DNA of 64,000 bases from assembly GCA_964237235.1 (NCBI GenBank), contig CAXSGY010000005.1, positions 124,001 to 188,000 on the forward strand. The letters run 5' to 3'. The DNA is from GCA-002050365 sp964237235. GTDB taxonomy: Bacteria > Acidobacteriota > Blastocatellia > Pyrinomonadales > Pyrinomonadaceae. Below are positions 1-9,444 of this stretch, one piece after another. The notes under the pieces are model-generated. The model was not told where the DNA came from. It made no database searches and was given only the letters and a program-made list of their open reading frames with translations. Positions within the stretch are counted from its first letter, which is position 1, and every line of letters starts with the position of its first letter. The position numbers were made by a program, and so were the translations under genes.

Positions 1-302
1 AAATAACTTTTGCCCGGAACTTCGACCGCCTGCACGTATGTCTGATTTCCCGCCGCGTCCTTTTCGCCCGCCGGTTCGAGTCCGAACTGCATAAATTGCG
101 AGCCGACGTATTCCGCCGTGATTCTTTCAAACACGCTGCCGCTGCCGCGTCCCTGCATCGCGTCGCCCGCCAGAAAATTCATCTCGGCGCGGATATTTTT
201 TTCCGTGACGATTGAATTTTGCTGCGCGGCGGCAAACGTCGAAAAACTAATTAGCAGCGACAAGCAAAAAACGATTTTTATTGCCGAATAATTTTTTCTC
301 AT
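1..302 (-). CDS. M28-family metallopeptidase, N-terminal part only
   Basis: This is the first 100 residues of a gene that runs off the left edge. It opens with ATG at 302 and a clear signal peptide (KIVFCLSLLISFSTFAAAQQ), so the product is exported. The next stretch, with FLAGDAMQGRGSGS and then AAEYVGSQF-like and FGLEPAG segments, matches the start of the mature domain of secreted M28 zinc aminopeptidases, where a 'FLA-D-x-x-GR' motif precedes the helix leading to 'GL-P-G'. The zinc ligands and catalytic residues lie outside the window. Family assignment is from remembered motifs; substrate cannot be judged. Confidence 0.65.
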   Translation of the reverse strand, partial: MRKNYSAIKIVFCLSLLISFSTFAAAQQNSIVTEKNIRAEMNFLAGDAMQGRGSGSVFERITAEYVGSQFMQFGLEPAGEKDAAGNQTYVQAVEVPGKSY

Positions 303-309
303 AATTTTG

Positions 310-444
310 CAAAAACGGAGCGCGGACGGCTCGTCCGCCCAACGAGCGGATGCGAAGTTGTCAGATGAAAATTGCGCGACCTAACCGCAACGGTTTGTCT
401 CGCTCCGCTCGAGAGGCGGACGAGCCGTCCGCGCTCCATTTTTG
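310..444. repeat. Long inverted repeat between M28 peptidase and E1 gene
   Basis: Arms at 310-339 and 415-444 are 30-base reverse complements with one mismatch, with the core GGACGGCTCGTCC inside the arm. The right arm ends one base before the stop codon of the E1 gene. The spacer of about 75 bases has no coding capacity. It could be a mobile palindromic element or a terminator for the E1 gene. Confidence 0.85.
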
Positions 445-2865
445 TTAATATTTCATCAATTCCGCTGCCGCTTTCTCCACATCTTCGATTTGCGGCAGAA
501 TAAAATCTTCGACCTGCGGCGCGTAGGCGACGAACGTATCGGTCGCGGCGACGCGCTTGACGGGCGCGTCCAGATATTCGAAAAGCTCGTCGGAAATCCG
601 CGCCGCGATTTCCGCGCCGTAGCCGTAGGACAGCGAGTCTTCGTGCGCGACGATGACGCGGTTTGTCTTTTTCACCGACTCGGCGACGCGCTCCCAATCG
701 TATGGCACGAGCGTTCGCAAATCTATCAATTCAACGGAAATGCCCTGTTTTTCGAGTCGTTTCGCCGCTTCAAAACTTCTCTGCACCAACGCGCCGTAGG
801 TAACGATGGTTATATCCGTTCCTTCACGAACGATTTTCGCTTTGCCGAACGGAATTAAAAACTCGCTCGAAGGATACTGCGATTTATTGTAAACCTGACG
901 ATATAAATGCTTGTGTTCGAGAAACATCACCGGATCGTCGCAGCGAATCGCCGTTCGCAATAAACCGTTCGCGTCGAGCGCGTTCGACGGGTAAACAATC
1001 ATCAAGCCGGGTGTGTGCGAAAAAAGCGTCGTTCCCGACTGCGAATGATAAACCGCGCCGCCTTTCAAATATCCGCCGACCGGAACGCGCATCACCAGAG
1101 GGCATTTCGTGTCGCCGTCCGAACGCCAGCGCGTCACCGCGACTTCGTTGCGAATCTGGTGAAAGGCGGGGAAAATATAATCGAAGAATTGAATTTCGAC
1201 GACCGGCTTTAAATTCCTGATCGCCATTCCGACGGCGCGACCGACAATGTTTGCTTCCGCGAGCGGCGAATTAAAAACGCGCGCCGAGCCGAATTTGCGT
1301 TGCAGATTTGCCGTCACTTTGAACACGCCGCCCTTGCCTTTGACCCGCTCCAAATATTCTTCGCGCGAAGCGTCGGCGACATCTTCGCCGAATACGACGA
1401 TGCGTTCGTCGCGCTCCATTTCTTCGTGCAGACAGCGGTTGATAAGGTCAACCATCGTTCCCGCGTTGCCGGATAATTCCGCGCCGTCTTCGGTGTCGAA
1501 CGCCTTCGATGTCGGGTCAACATCCGGGGAAAAAACGTTTCTCAGAGCCGTTTCGGGCGCGGGCTGCGGCGCGTTGACGGCAACGTCGGCGGCTTCATTC
1601 ACTTCCGCGTCAACTTCCTTTCGCAGTTTTTCCAACGCTTCCGAATTTGAAATTCCTTCGGTCATCAAATATTCGGCGAAGGTTTTAATCGGATCAATTC
1701 GCGCGTCGGCTTCGCGTTCTTCTTCGGGACGATAAAGTTTTTCGTCGTCGGAAAGCGAATGCGAATACGGGCGAATGACTTTGGCGTGAACGAACGCCGC
1801 GCCTTTTCTTTGGCGGCAAAATGCGACGGCGCGTTTAAATGTTTCGTAAGATTCGATCGGATTCGTGCCGTCGCATTTTTGGATCAAAAGATTCGGAAAT
1901 CCTTCGACCAATTTTGAAACGTCGCCGCCGGCGATGCCGACTTCGACCGGCGTGGAAATCGCGTAGCCGTTGTCTTCGACGACGAAAATCACCGGCAATT
2001 TCAAATTGCAAGCCGTGTTCAACGCTTCCCAAACCTCGCCTTCGCTCGCCGTGCCGTCGCCGATGGACATATAAACGACTTCATCGCCTTTGAAACCAAT
2101 GATTTTGTCCTGTAATTCTTTGACGAGCGATGCGCGATAACTCGCTTCCGCCGCGCCGACCGCGTGCAGAGCCTGCGAGCCGGTGCAGCTCGATTGCGAC
2201 GGAACATTTAAATCCTTGTGTCCCCAGTGCGAAGGCATCTGCCGCCCGTGCGAATTCGGATCGGCTTCCGCGCCAACCGCCGAAAAAAGCATCTCCTGCG
2301 CCGTCATTCCCAAGCCGAGCAGCAGAGCGCGGTCGCGGTAATACGGAAAAAACCAATCATACGCCGGTTTCAAAGCCTGCGCCGCGCCGACCAGAACCGC
2401 TTCGTGTCCCGCGCCGCTGATTTGGAAAAATATTCTGTTCTGACCTTTTAATTGAATTTCCTTGTCGTCGATGCGGCGCGACATATACATCGTCCGATAC
2501 ATCGCCACGAGCGTTTCCGCGCTCAAACCGCTGTAATCCTTCGACGCTTTTTTCGCTGCTGACCGACCGCTGTTTGAAGATTTCGCCGGTGTCGTTTTTG
2601 CCGGTTTCGAGTTGAAGTTTTTTGCTTCGAGCGCGACGGTTTTCGCGGTTTTGATGACGGTTTCCTTCGCCTCGAAACCGTCGGCTTCGGTGCGTTTCGG
2701 TTTTTCAAATAATTTCGCCGGTGCTTTAACGGTTGGCGTTTTAACGTCTTTCTTTTTCGACGAAGCTGTTTCCGCGCTTTCAACCTTCCTCGCCGGAGTT
2801 TTTTTATTCGTGTTTTTATTAATTTTCGCCGCGCCCGCTCCGGCTTTTTTCGCTGCTGTTGCCAT
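445..2865 (-). CDS. 2-oxoacid dehydrogenase E1, fused alpha and beta subunits
   Basis: An 806-residue thiamine-diphosphate enzyme catalysing the decarboxylating first step of a pyruvate or branched-chain 2-oxoacid dehydrogenase complex. Residues about 1-110 are a low-complexity Ala/Lys/Pro/Thr-rich arm. About 115-430 is the alpha domain with the ThDP motif GDGTASEGEVWEA ending EDNGYAIS. About 470-806 is the beta domain (VVFGEDVAD, FNSPLAEANIVGRAVGMA, VVAHEDSLSYGYGAEIAA). In most bacteria these are two genes; the fusion is known in Bacteroidetes and Acidobacteria. The basic arm may act as a flexible tether to an E2 core, but that is inference. The substrate (branched chain versus pyruvate) is not resolved. 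No E2 or E3 gene is adjacent. ATG at 2865 follows an AT-rich leader. Confidence 0.88.
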   Translation of the reverse strand: MATAAKKAGAGAAKINKNTNKKTPARKVESAETASSKKKDVKTPTVKAPAKLFEKPKRTEADGFEAKETVIKTAKTVALEAKNFNSKPAKTTPAKSSNSGRSAAKKASKDYSGLSAETLVAMYRTMYMSRRIDDKEIQLKGQNRIFFQISGAGHEAVLVGAAQALKPAYDWFFPYYRDRALLLGLGMTAQEMLFSAVGAEADPNSHGRQMPSHWGHKDLNVPSQSSCTGSQALHAVGAAEASYRASLVKELQDKIIGFKGDEVVYMSIGDGTASEGEVWEALNTACNLKLPVIFVVEDNGYAISTPVEVGIAGGDVSKLVEGFPNLLIQKCDGTNPIESYETFKRAVAFCRQRKGAAFVHAKVIRPYSHSLSDDEKLYRPEEEREADARIDPIKTFAEYLMTEGISNSEALEKLRKEVDAEVNEAADVAVNAPQPAPETALRNVFSPDVDPTSKAFDTEDGAELSGNAGTMVDLINRCLHEEMERDERIVVFGEDVADASREEYLERVKGKGGVFKVTANLQRKFGSARVFNSPLAEANIVGRAVGMAIRNLKPVVEIQFFDYIFPAFHQIRNEVAVTRWRSDGDTKCPLVMRVPVGGYLKGGAVYHSQSGTTLFSHTPGLMIVYPSNALDANGLLRTAIRCDDPVMFLEHKHLYRQVYNKSQYPSSEFLIPFGKAKIVREGTDITIVTYGALVQRSFEAAKRLEKQGISVELIDLRTLVPYDWERVAESVKKTNRVIVAHEDSLSYGYGAEIAARISDELFEYLDAPVKRVAATDTFVAYAPQVEDFILPQIEDVEKAAAELMKY

Positions 2866-2984
2866 ATTTGTTACTTCGTTATTTATTGCTTTTTATAGAA
2901 TCGAATAATGATATTTTTAAAATTTAGACAAAGATATAAAATATCAAAATTGAGAAAGGTGAGCAATTTGCGGGCAGGCGGGTT

Positions 2985-3302
2985 TTATTCGGAAAAATCC
3001 AGGTCGAGCGTCATTCGATAATCGTTCGCCATCGAAGGATGCCCGTGCGCGTTGGAAACTTCGATGCCTTTTCGATAAGTTTCAACCGCCTTTTCGCGTT
3101 CGCCGTTGACTTCGTAAGCCTTCGCCAGCATTCCGTAAGCGTTGCCTTCGTCGTCGGCTTTCGACAGATAAGTTTCGAGCAACGAAATAACTTCCGCCGA
3201 TTGATTTAACTTTTCGTATTCCTTTGCCAAACCGAACATCACCATCGTATTGTCCGGCTCGATTTCGAGCATTTGTTTGAAGATTTCGATTCTGTTTTGC
3301 AT
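2985..3302 (-). CDS. Small TPR-repeat protein
   Basis: A 105-residue soluble protein made almost only of tetratricopeptide-like helices (VMFGLAKEYEKLNQ, AYGMLAKAYEVNGEREKAVETYRKGIE). The frame stays open upstream to 3431, but that part overlaps the next gene and reads as low-quality sequence. ATG at 3302 gives the natural start MQNRIEIFKQMLEIEPDN and sits 8 bases after the stop of the preceding gene, so the two are probably cotranscribed. TPR proteins act as protein-interaction scaffolds; the partner is unknown. Confidence 0.75.
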   Translation of the reverse strand: MQNRIEIFKQMLEIEPDNTMVMFGLAKEYEKLNQSAEVISLLETYLSKADDEGNAYGMLAKAYEVNGEREKAVETYRKGIEVSNAHGHPSMANDYRMTLDLDFSE

Positions 3303-3309
3303 AAGATTA

Positions 3310-3795
3310 TTACATTTGACTTTTAACTTTGTAAGTTTTGCCCGACGGAACGAGCGCGAAACCCGCGTCGGATTCGTATGGACCGACGAGTAATCCTTTG
3401 GTGTTTTTGTTAAAATAAAGAACGTCGCCAATTTCCAATTCGGTCGAGTAAAAAGCCGGTTTTTTAACGGCGAAGGGAGCGTTGAAAACCGCGACGGCGA
3501 ACTTTCCGTTTTTTATCAAAATCACGGCAAAATCTTCTTTTTTATCGCCGTTGAAATCGTTTGCCGAATAAAACGGCATCGCTTTTTCCGCGCTTTTGAA
3601 ATCTCCGAGTCTTTCGCGGTCGTAATCTTTCTCCAAAGCCAGCCGCCAGCCTTTCTGAGTCGTCAGCCACGACTTCAGAACCGCCGAATGTTGGGGCGCT
3701 AAATCATTTGCGCCGGTTTGCGCGTCGCCGTTGATATAAAAAGCGGACGCTAGAAAAATCGCTAAAAACAGAGAAAAGATTTTCGGTTTTATCAA
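3310..3795 (-). CDS. Exported protein with an FG-GAP-like Ca-binding loop
   Basis: A 161-residue protein with a signal peptide (KIFSLFLAIFLASAFYINGDAQ). The mature part contains NDFNGDKKEDFAVIL, which has the D-x-N-G-D-x-x-x-D spacing of the calcium loops in FG-GAP/VCBS repeats, followed by beta-rich sequence. The start is taken as TTG at 3795 because a GAGG sits 8-9 bases upstream on the minus strand and the hydrophobic signal begins immediately. It is probably in one transcript with the TPR gene that follows. The function is not recognised. Confidence 0.65.
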   Translation of the reverse strand: MIKPKIFSLFLAIFLASAFYINGDAQTGANDLAPQHSAVLKSWLTTQKGWRLALEKDYDRERLGDFKSAEKAMPFYSANDFNGDKKEDFAVILIKNGKFAVAVFNAPFAVKKPAFYSTELEIGDVLYFNKNTKGLLVGPYESDAGFALVPSGKTYKVKSQM

Positions 3796-3837
3796 AACTT
3801 GTTCCTCGATGAATTTTATTTTGCCGAAACAATGTTA

Positions 3838-4882
3838 CTAAAAAAGCCTCGGCTGAACAATTTCGGCTTGTTTTTGCGGCGCGTCTTCAATTTCCCCTTT
3901 TTCAGATCGCTCGAACCCCAAACGCTTAAAGTGAAGATTAAAAAGTTTGACGGCTAATTGCCATTGTTCGGTTGTGCCGCGCCGTTCGGCGAATGTTCGA
4001 TGACGCAGTTGTCCGTTGCGCTCGCGTTTCAGCGCGTTCAAAATTTTATCAGATTTGGTCGGCAGTTTTTCTTTCAGACGCTCGACAAAATAATCGGCAA
4101 TCGAATCCGAATCGAAGTGAATCAAATTGATAAACGCTTTAGTCGCGCCGTTTTCTCTGGCTCGTTCAAGCAAAACGGGAATGTCCGCGTCGTTGTAAGT
4201 CGGAATAATCGGCGCGATGCCGATGCCGACCTTCAAACCCGCGCCGGTCAAGGTTTTCATTGCCCGGAAACGCGCTTCGGGCGTGGGCGTGTATGGCTCG
4301 AACGGTTTCGATTTTCCAATCGTCGGAAACGGAATCGAAAAGAAGACGGTCGCGTCGAGCTGCTGTAAAACGTCTATGTCGCGCGTCACGAGCGGCGATT
4401 TGGTAATCACGGCAACCGGCATCCGAAAATCGCGGCAGACAATTAAACATCTGCGCGTTAATTCGTAATTCGCTTCGAGCGGCACATACGGGTCGGTCGC
4501 AAACGAAAATTCGAGATGCCCGATTTTTTCCCGCGTGCGTTTCAGCTCGGCGCGTAAAATTTCCGGCGCGTTTGTTTTGGCGACGATTTTCGTTTCAAAA
4601 TCGGTTCCCGCGCCGTAACCCAAAAATTCGTGATAACGTCGGGCGAAACAATACGTGCAGGCGTGAACGCAGCCGCGATAGCAATTAACCGTGTAGCGAA
4701 CGCCCATCTCCGGCATTTGGCTTTTCGTAAATGACGCTGCGCGTGAAGGTTTCTTCAAAAACTTCTAATTTCGTCGCAGGCGGCTCGCCCAAAAATTCGG
4801 CGGAATATTTCAGATATGGATTCGGCGGATTATTAATGTATCGCACAGATGCAACAATAGCCCACCTTCGGGCTAAACGCAA
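3838..4882 (-). pseudogene. Rv2578c/SPL-like radical SAM gene split by a +1 frameshift
   Basis: The 306-residue frame from TTG 4758 holds a radical-SAM [4Fe-4S] motif CVHACTYC (C-x3-C-x2-C), then FETKIVAKTNAPEILR and FATDPYVPLEANYELTR, typical of the spore-photolyase-like Rv2578c family. The family's usual N-terminus (NPPNPYLKYSAEFLG then KLEVFEE) is found in a different frame at about 4733-4846. The two frames join if one base is removed from the AAA run at 4729-4731, giving FTRSVI-TKSQMPEMG. The gene is therefore broken here or carries a sequencing error. The intact start is unclear (GTG at 4846 or TTG at 4882). Enzyme role unknown. Confidence 0.75.
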
Positions 4883-4968
4883 AAATTGGCGGTTAAAAAT
4901 TAACGCGCCGTTACAATGCCGACGAAATAAGATAAGCTAATCGTTTCGACAAAATTTAAATTTTTACA

Positions 4969-6999
4969 ATGAACACACAAACAGAAGAAACTTCGGAAAC
5001 AACATTCGCGCAATTTGATTTAAGCGACGAATTAAATCGGGCAATCAGCGATTTGGGTTATGAAATGCCGTCGCCGATTCAGCGCAAAACGATTCCTTTG
5101 TTGCTCGAAGGTAAAGACATTATCGGACAGGCGCAGACGGGAACGGGCAAAACGGCGGCGTTCGCGCTGCCGACTTTGCAGAAGATTGACACGACGACTT
5201 CGCGCGTGCAGGCTTTGGTTCTGACACCGACGCGCGAGCTGGCGATTCAGGTCGCCGAAGCGTTTCACTCCTACGCCAAACATCTCGGACGCGTGCGCGT
5301 TTTGCCGGTTTACGGCGGACAATCAATTTCGCAGCAAATTCGGCATCTGCGAAGCGGCGTGCAAATCGTCGTCGGCACGCCCGGTCGCATTATGGATCAT
5401 ATTCGCCGCGAAACAATTGATATTTCCAATTTGAAAATAGTTGTTTTAGACGAAGCCGACGAAATGCTGAATATGGGTTTCGAGGAAGATGTCGAATGGA
5501 TTTTGTCGCACACGCCCGCCACGCGCCAGACCGCGCTGTTTTCGGCGACGATGCCGCGACAGGTCAGGCGCATCGCCGAAAAATATCTGCAAAACGCCGT
5601 TAATGTCGAGATCGAACAAAAAACGATGACCGTGCCGACCATTCAGCAATTTTATCTGAACGTCTCGGACAAACAGAAAACCGACGCGCTGACCAGATTG
5701 CTTGAAACCGAAACCGCGTCGGGCGAAGCCGTTTTGATTTTCCACCGCACAAAACTCGGCGCGGCAAATCTAACCGATAAATTACAGGCGCGCGGTTACG
5801 CCGCCGAAGCAATGCACGGCGATATGTCGCAGGCGCAGCGCGAAGCGGTCATCAAAAAATTACGCAACGGCGCGGTCGAAATCGTCGTCGCCACCGATGT
5901 CGCCGCGCGCGGTCTGGATGTCGAACGCATTGCGACGGTCGTCAATTTCGATATGCCTTCGGACACGGAAAATTACGTTCACCGCATCGGGCGCACGGGT
6001 CGTGCCGGGCGCGGCGGCAAAGCGATTTTGTTCGTCACGCCGCGCCAGCAAAGAATGCTGCGCGACATCGAAAAATATACAAAACAAAAAATCGAGCCGA
6101 TCAAATTGCCGACGCAAGCCGATGTCGCCGCGCGGCGCGTTTCGATGTTAAAGGAACGCATCGTTTCGACATTAGCCGAACAGGATTTGGAGCTATATTT
6201 GTCGCTGGTCGAAGATTTGGCGGAAGAAACCGGACGCGACGCGGTCGAGATTGCCGCCGCCGCGACGTTTCTGTCGGTCGGCGAAAAACCGCTGGTCGTC
6301 AAAATCGAGCCGGAACGCGAACGATTCACGTTTTCCGAAGAAGGAATGACGCGCCTGTTCGTTGATGTCGGTCGCCGCCAGCAAATCAGTCCGGCGCACA
6401 TTGTCGCCGCCATCGCCAACGAAGCCGACGTTCCCGGCAAAGCCATCGGCGCGATTGATGTCAACGACCGTTTCACGCTGGTTGATGTTCCGGCGCAGTT
6501 CGTCGGGCAAATTCTCGAACGAATGAGCCGCAGCCGCATCGGCAGACAAAACGCCAATATTCGCCTTGCCGCCAACGTTGAAAACGATACCGTTCAAGAA
6601 CCCGAACCGCACCGCGAACGAACATTCAAGCGAGAGTTGCCGCGCGAATTTGCAGCCGAAAAAACTTTCAAGCCGAAAAAGCCGTTTAAAAAAGAAAGCG
6701 TCGAAGGCGAAGGAAACTTTAGACCGAAAAGAAAATTTACAAGCGAGAGCATTGAGAGCAAAGGAAATTTTAAGCCTAAAAAAACCTTCAAAAGTGAAAA
6801 GTCCGAAACGCGAAAATCGAAATCCTTCGCTGACCAAGAAGCGGATTTTAAGCCGCGAAAATCAAAAAGCCCTTTTATCAAAAGCAGCGATTTCGACAAT
6901 CGAAAACCGAAAGGCGCGGTCAAACGGAAAAAGTCGGAAAAGCTGAAAGCCAAAAGCCCGTTCGCCAATTTTGCTAAAACTAAGAGAAAGAAAAAATAG
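4969..6999 (+). CDS. deaD: DEAD-box RNA helicase, DeaD/CsdA type
   Basis: A 676-residue ATP-dependent RNA helicase of the ribosome-assembly and cold-adaptation class. Motifs appear in order: Q-motif region near residue 15-45, Walker A AQTGTGKT, PTRELA, GTPGR, DEAD in VLDEADEML, SAT, and HRIGRTGRAG. After about residue 440 comes a DbpA/CsdA-type RNA-binding domain. From about 555 on the tail is strongly basic with repeated FKPKK/FKSE-like units, ending KTKRKKK, likely a nonspecific RNA anchor. The N-terminus TQTEETSETTFAQFDLSDEL fits ATG at 4969. It is monocistronic and convergent with the acyl-CoA dehydrogenase gene. Confidence 0.93.
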   Translation: MNTQTEETSETTFAQFDLSDELNRAISDLGYEMPSPIQRKTIPLLLEGKDIIGQAQTGTGKTAAFALPTLQKIDTTTSRVQALVLTPTRELAIQVAEAFHSYAKHLGRVRVLPVYGGQSISQQIRHLRSGVQIVVGTPGRIMDHIRRETIDISNLKIVVLDEADEMLNMGFEEDVEWILSHTPATRQTALFSATMPRQVRRIAEKYLQNAVNVEIEQKTMTVPTIQQFYLNVSDKQKTDALTRLLETETASGEAVLIFHRTKLGAANLTDKLQARGYAAEAMHGDMSQAQREAVIKKLRNGAVEIVVATDVAARGLDVERIATVVNFDMPSDTENYVHRIGRTGRAGRGGKAILFVTPRQQRMLRDIEKYTKQKIEPIKLPTQADVAARRVSMLKERIVSTLAEQDLELYLSLVEDLAEETGRDAVEIAAAATFLSVGEKPLVVKIEPERERFTFSEEGMTRLFVDVGRRQQISPAHIVAAIANEADVPGKAIGAIDVNDRFTLVDVPAQFVGQILERMSRSRIGRQNANIRLAANVENDTVQEPEPHRERTFKRELPREFAAEKTFKPKKPFKKESVEGEGNFRPKRKFTSESIESKGNFKPKKTFKSEKSETRKSKSFADQEADFKPRKSKSPFIKSSDFDNRKPKGAVKRKKSEKLKAKSPFANFAKTKRKKK

Positions 7000-7007
7000 T
7001 AAATAAT

Positions 7008-7086
7008 TTAGCCACGAACAGACACGAAAAAGCGCGAAAGAAATTTGAGCAACCTTTCGTGCTTTTTTGTGTCTATTCGTGGTTAA
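7008..7086. terminator. Long hairpin between convergent genes
   Basis: Arms 7008-7040 and 7054-7086 are reverse complements over 33 bases with a few mismatches, with a 13-base loop. It lies between the helicase (stop 6999) and the convergent acyl-CoA dehydrogenase (stop 7093), so it can serve both strands as terminator. It is much longer than a normal intrinsic terminator. Confidence 0.75.
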
Positions 7087-7092
7087 AAACTC

Positions 7093-8274
7093 TTACTTTC
7101 CGCTCGTAATCAATTTCGCAATCGTCGCCAACTGCATATTCGACGTGCCTTCGTAAATCGCGCCGATTTTTGAATCGCGCCAGAATTTTTCGACCGGATA
7201 ATCTTTGACGTAACCGTAGCCGCCGAAAAGCTCGATGGCTTTTGAGGAAATTTTTTCCGCCACGCGCGACGAATAAACCTTCGCCATCGCCGCTTCTTTG
7301 AGGAAGGATTTTCCGGCATCCTTCAAACGCGCGGCGTTGTAAACCAGAAGGCGCGCGGCTTCCAAATCAATCGCCATTTCCGCGAGTTGAAATTGGACGG
7401 CTTGAAAATCGTTAATTTTTTTGCCGAATTGTTCGCGCTCGTTCGTATAATTCAAAGCGGCTTCAAACGCGCCCTGCGCGATGCCGATCATCTGCGCGCC
7501 GATGCCGATTCTGCCTTCGTTCAAAGTTTCGATGGAAACTTTGTAGCCTTTGCCGACTTCGCCCAGAACGTTTTCCTTCGGAACTTTGCAATTATCCAGA
7601 ATTAATTCGGTCGTTGAGCTGGCGCGAATGCCGAGCTTGTCTTCTTTTTTGCCGACTGAAAAGCCTTCAAAGTTTTTCTCGACGATAAAAGCCGTGATGC
7701 CTTTATAGCCTTCTTCGGGATTAACGGTCGCAAAGAGTATGAAAATTTCGGCTTCGTTGCCGTTCGTAATCCAGAGTTTCTGCCCGCTGATTTCCCAAAA
7801 ATCGCCGCGGTCAACGGCTTTTGTCTTTAACGCGAAAGCGTCCGAACCGCTGCCGGCTTCGCTCAAAGCATACGCGCCGACTTTCGACTCAGCCATCTGC
7901 GGCAGATATTTTTTCTTTTGCTCGTCGCTCGCCCAGCGAATAATCGCGTTTGTCACGAGCGTGTTCTGCACGTCAACGAACACGCTCGTCGAAGCGTCAA
8001 CGCGGGCGATTTCTTCAATCGCCAGAATCGCGTTGAAAAACGTCGAACCTGCGCCGCCAAATTCTTCCGGCGTTTCGATTGCCATTAAACCGAGTTCAAA
8101 ACACTGCTTGATTAAATCTTTATCCAATTTCGCTTCGTGTTCCATTTTCTCGATGCGCGGACGAATTTCGCCCATTGCAAATTCTCTGACCGAAGAGCGA
8201 AATTGTTCTTCTTCATCAGACAGTTGCGTTAAAGCCGGTCTTATATTTTCCGTTTCCAAAGCGGTTGCGTTCAT
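7093..8274 (-). CDS. Acyl-CoA dehydrogenase
   Basis: A 393-residue FAD flavoprotein of the short/medium-chain acyl-CoA dehydrogenase family, oxidising acyl-CoA to enoyl-CoA in fatty acid or branched-chain amino acid breakdown. Visible signatures are AYALSEAGSGSDAFALKT (FAD/substrate loop), KLWITNGNEA, and the C-terminal signature FGGYGYVKDYPVEKFWRD followed by IYEGTSNMQLATIA, which places the catalytic Glu in IYEGT. Length is normal. No ETF or other beta-oxidation gene is next to it; it is divergent from the membrane protein gene at 8356. Confidence 0.93.
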   Translation of the reverse strand: MNATALETENIRPALTQLSDEEEQFRSSVREFAMGEIRPRIEKMEHEAKLDKDLIKQCFELGLMAIETPEEFGGAGSTFFNAILAIEEIARVDASTSVFVDVQNTLVTNAIIRWASDEQKKKYLPQMAESKVGAYALSEAGSGSDAFALKTKAVDRGDFWEISGQKLWITNGNEAEIFILFATVNPEEGYKGITAFIVEKNFEGFSVGKKEDKLGIRASSTTELILDNCKVPKENVLGEVGKGYKVSIETLNEGRIGIGAQMIGIAQGAFEAALNYTNEREQFGKKINDFQAVQFQLAEMAIDLEAARLLVYNAARLKDAGKSFLKEAAMAKVYSSRVAEKISSKAIELFGGYGYVKDYPVEKFWRDSKIGAIYEGTSNMQLATIAKLITSGK

Positions 8275-8355
8275 AATAAATTCCTTCGATTTTGTAAATA
8301 AATGTTAATGTTCTAACATCATAATAGCCGCGACGCGACAAAAGGCAAAGAGCAA

Positions 8356-9444
8356 GTGAATCCTGAAACGACAACCCAAATCGAAACCGTCCCGACTCAA
8401 AAATCCGACAAAGCGAAACACATCCGGCGTTTAAAAATATTCGCCGTCGTGCTGACCGTTCTGGGCATCGCTTTGTTCGCTTATTTCGTTTATTCGGTCG
8501 GCGTTTGGGAAATTTTGTTCGGCATCGGGCGCATCGGTTTCGAGGGTTTCGCGCTGATTATTATTTTATATTTTCTCAGAATCGCCTGCCGCGCGATTGC
8601 CTGGAAATGGTCGGTGAACGAGCCTTACGCGCTGAAATTTTCCGACACTTTGCCCGCCGTCATCATCGGCGAAGCGTTGAGCAGTTTGATTCCTTTGGGA
8701 ATTTTAGTCAGCGGCACGTCAAAAGCAGTCGCCGTCAGAAATCGCGTTCCGATGGTCGTCGGCTTGTCTTCGGTGGCGACGGAAAATTTATTTTATTCGC
8801 TCGTGACCGGACTGTTTATCGTCTTCGGCGCGTTCGCTTTTCTGCGAAGTTTCGATTTGCCCGATGCTTGGATTTTAACGATTGATTTCTTAATTTTCGC
8901 GGTTTTGGCTTTGATCGTTTTAGGTTTAATGATTGTCGTTCGCCAATGGCATCTGCTGAGTTCTCTGTGCGAATGGTTCTACAATCGTCATATCGGACGC
9001 TCGATTTTTGAAAACGGGCGGCGCGAAGTGAAACTTTTTGAAGATTTGATTTTTGAATTTTACCGCAAATATCCGCGCCGCTTCGTGCCGATTTTTTTGA
9101 TGCAAATCGTCTTTCACGCGCTCGGCGTGGCGGAAGTTTTCTTTGTTTTAAGCCGCATCAGCGATGCCGTTCCGACCGTTTACAGTTCGTTTCTGCTCGA
9201 ATCGGTCAGCCGCGTCATCACCGTTGTCTTTAAATTAATCCCGTTTTTAATCGGCGTTGACGAAGCCGGAGCGCAGTTCGTCACCGACACGCTCGCGCTC
9301 GGGGCGGGCATCGGCGTAACCTTAGCGATTATCCGTAAAGGTCGCATCTTATTTTGGACGGTCATCGGAATGCTTCTGATTTTCAAGCGCGAAATTTCCC
9401 TGCTCGAACTTTTAAAAAGTGAAAAAGCGGAAGATGAAAAGTGA
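8356..9444 (+). CDS. UPF0104/LPG-synthase TM-region membrane protein
   Basis: A 362-residue integral membrane protein with about eight hydrophobic segments, beginning after a 25-residue Lys-rich cytoplasmic N-terminus (IFAVVLTVLGIALFAYFVY, then GFALIIILYFLRIACRAIAW). The pattern AL..LIPLG..VSGTSKAVAVR resembles the family of the lysylphosphatidylglycerol synthase transmembrane region (PF03706), often linked to lipid or glycolipid flipping. No catalytic aminoacyl-transferase domain is present. The start is GTG at 8356. The final codons, rich in AAA/GAA, lie in the repeat that begins at 9433. Confidence 0.7.
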   Translation: MNPETTTQIETVPTQKSDKAKHIRRLKIFAVVLTVLGIALFAYFVYSVGVWEILFGIGRIGFEGFALIIILYFLRIACRAIAWKWSVNEPYALKFSDTLPAVIIGEALSSLIPLGILVSGTSKAVAVRNRVPMVVGLSSVATENLFYSLVTGLFIVFGAFAFLRSFDLPDAWILTIDFLIFAVLALIVLGLMIVVRQWHLLSSLCEWFYNRHIGRSIFENGRREVKLFEDLIFEFYRKYPRRFVPIFLMQIVFHALGVAEVFFVLSRISDAVPTVYSSFLLESVSRVITVVFKLIPFLIGVDEAGAQFVTDTLALGAGIGVTLAIIRKGRILFWTVIGMLLIFKREISLLELLKSEKAEDEK

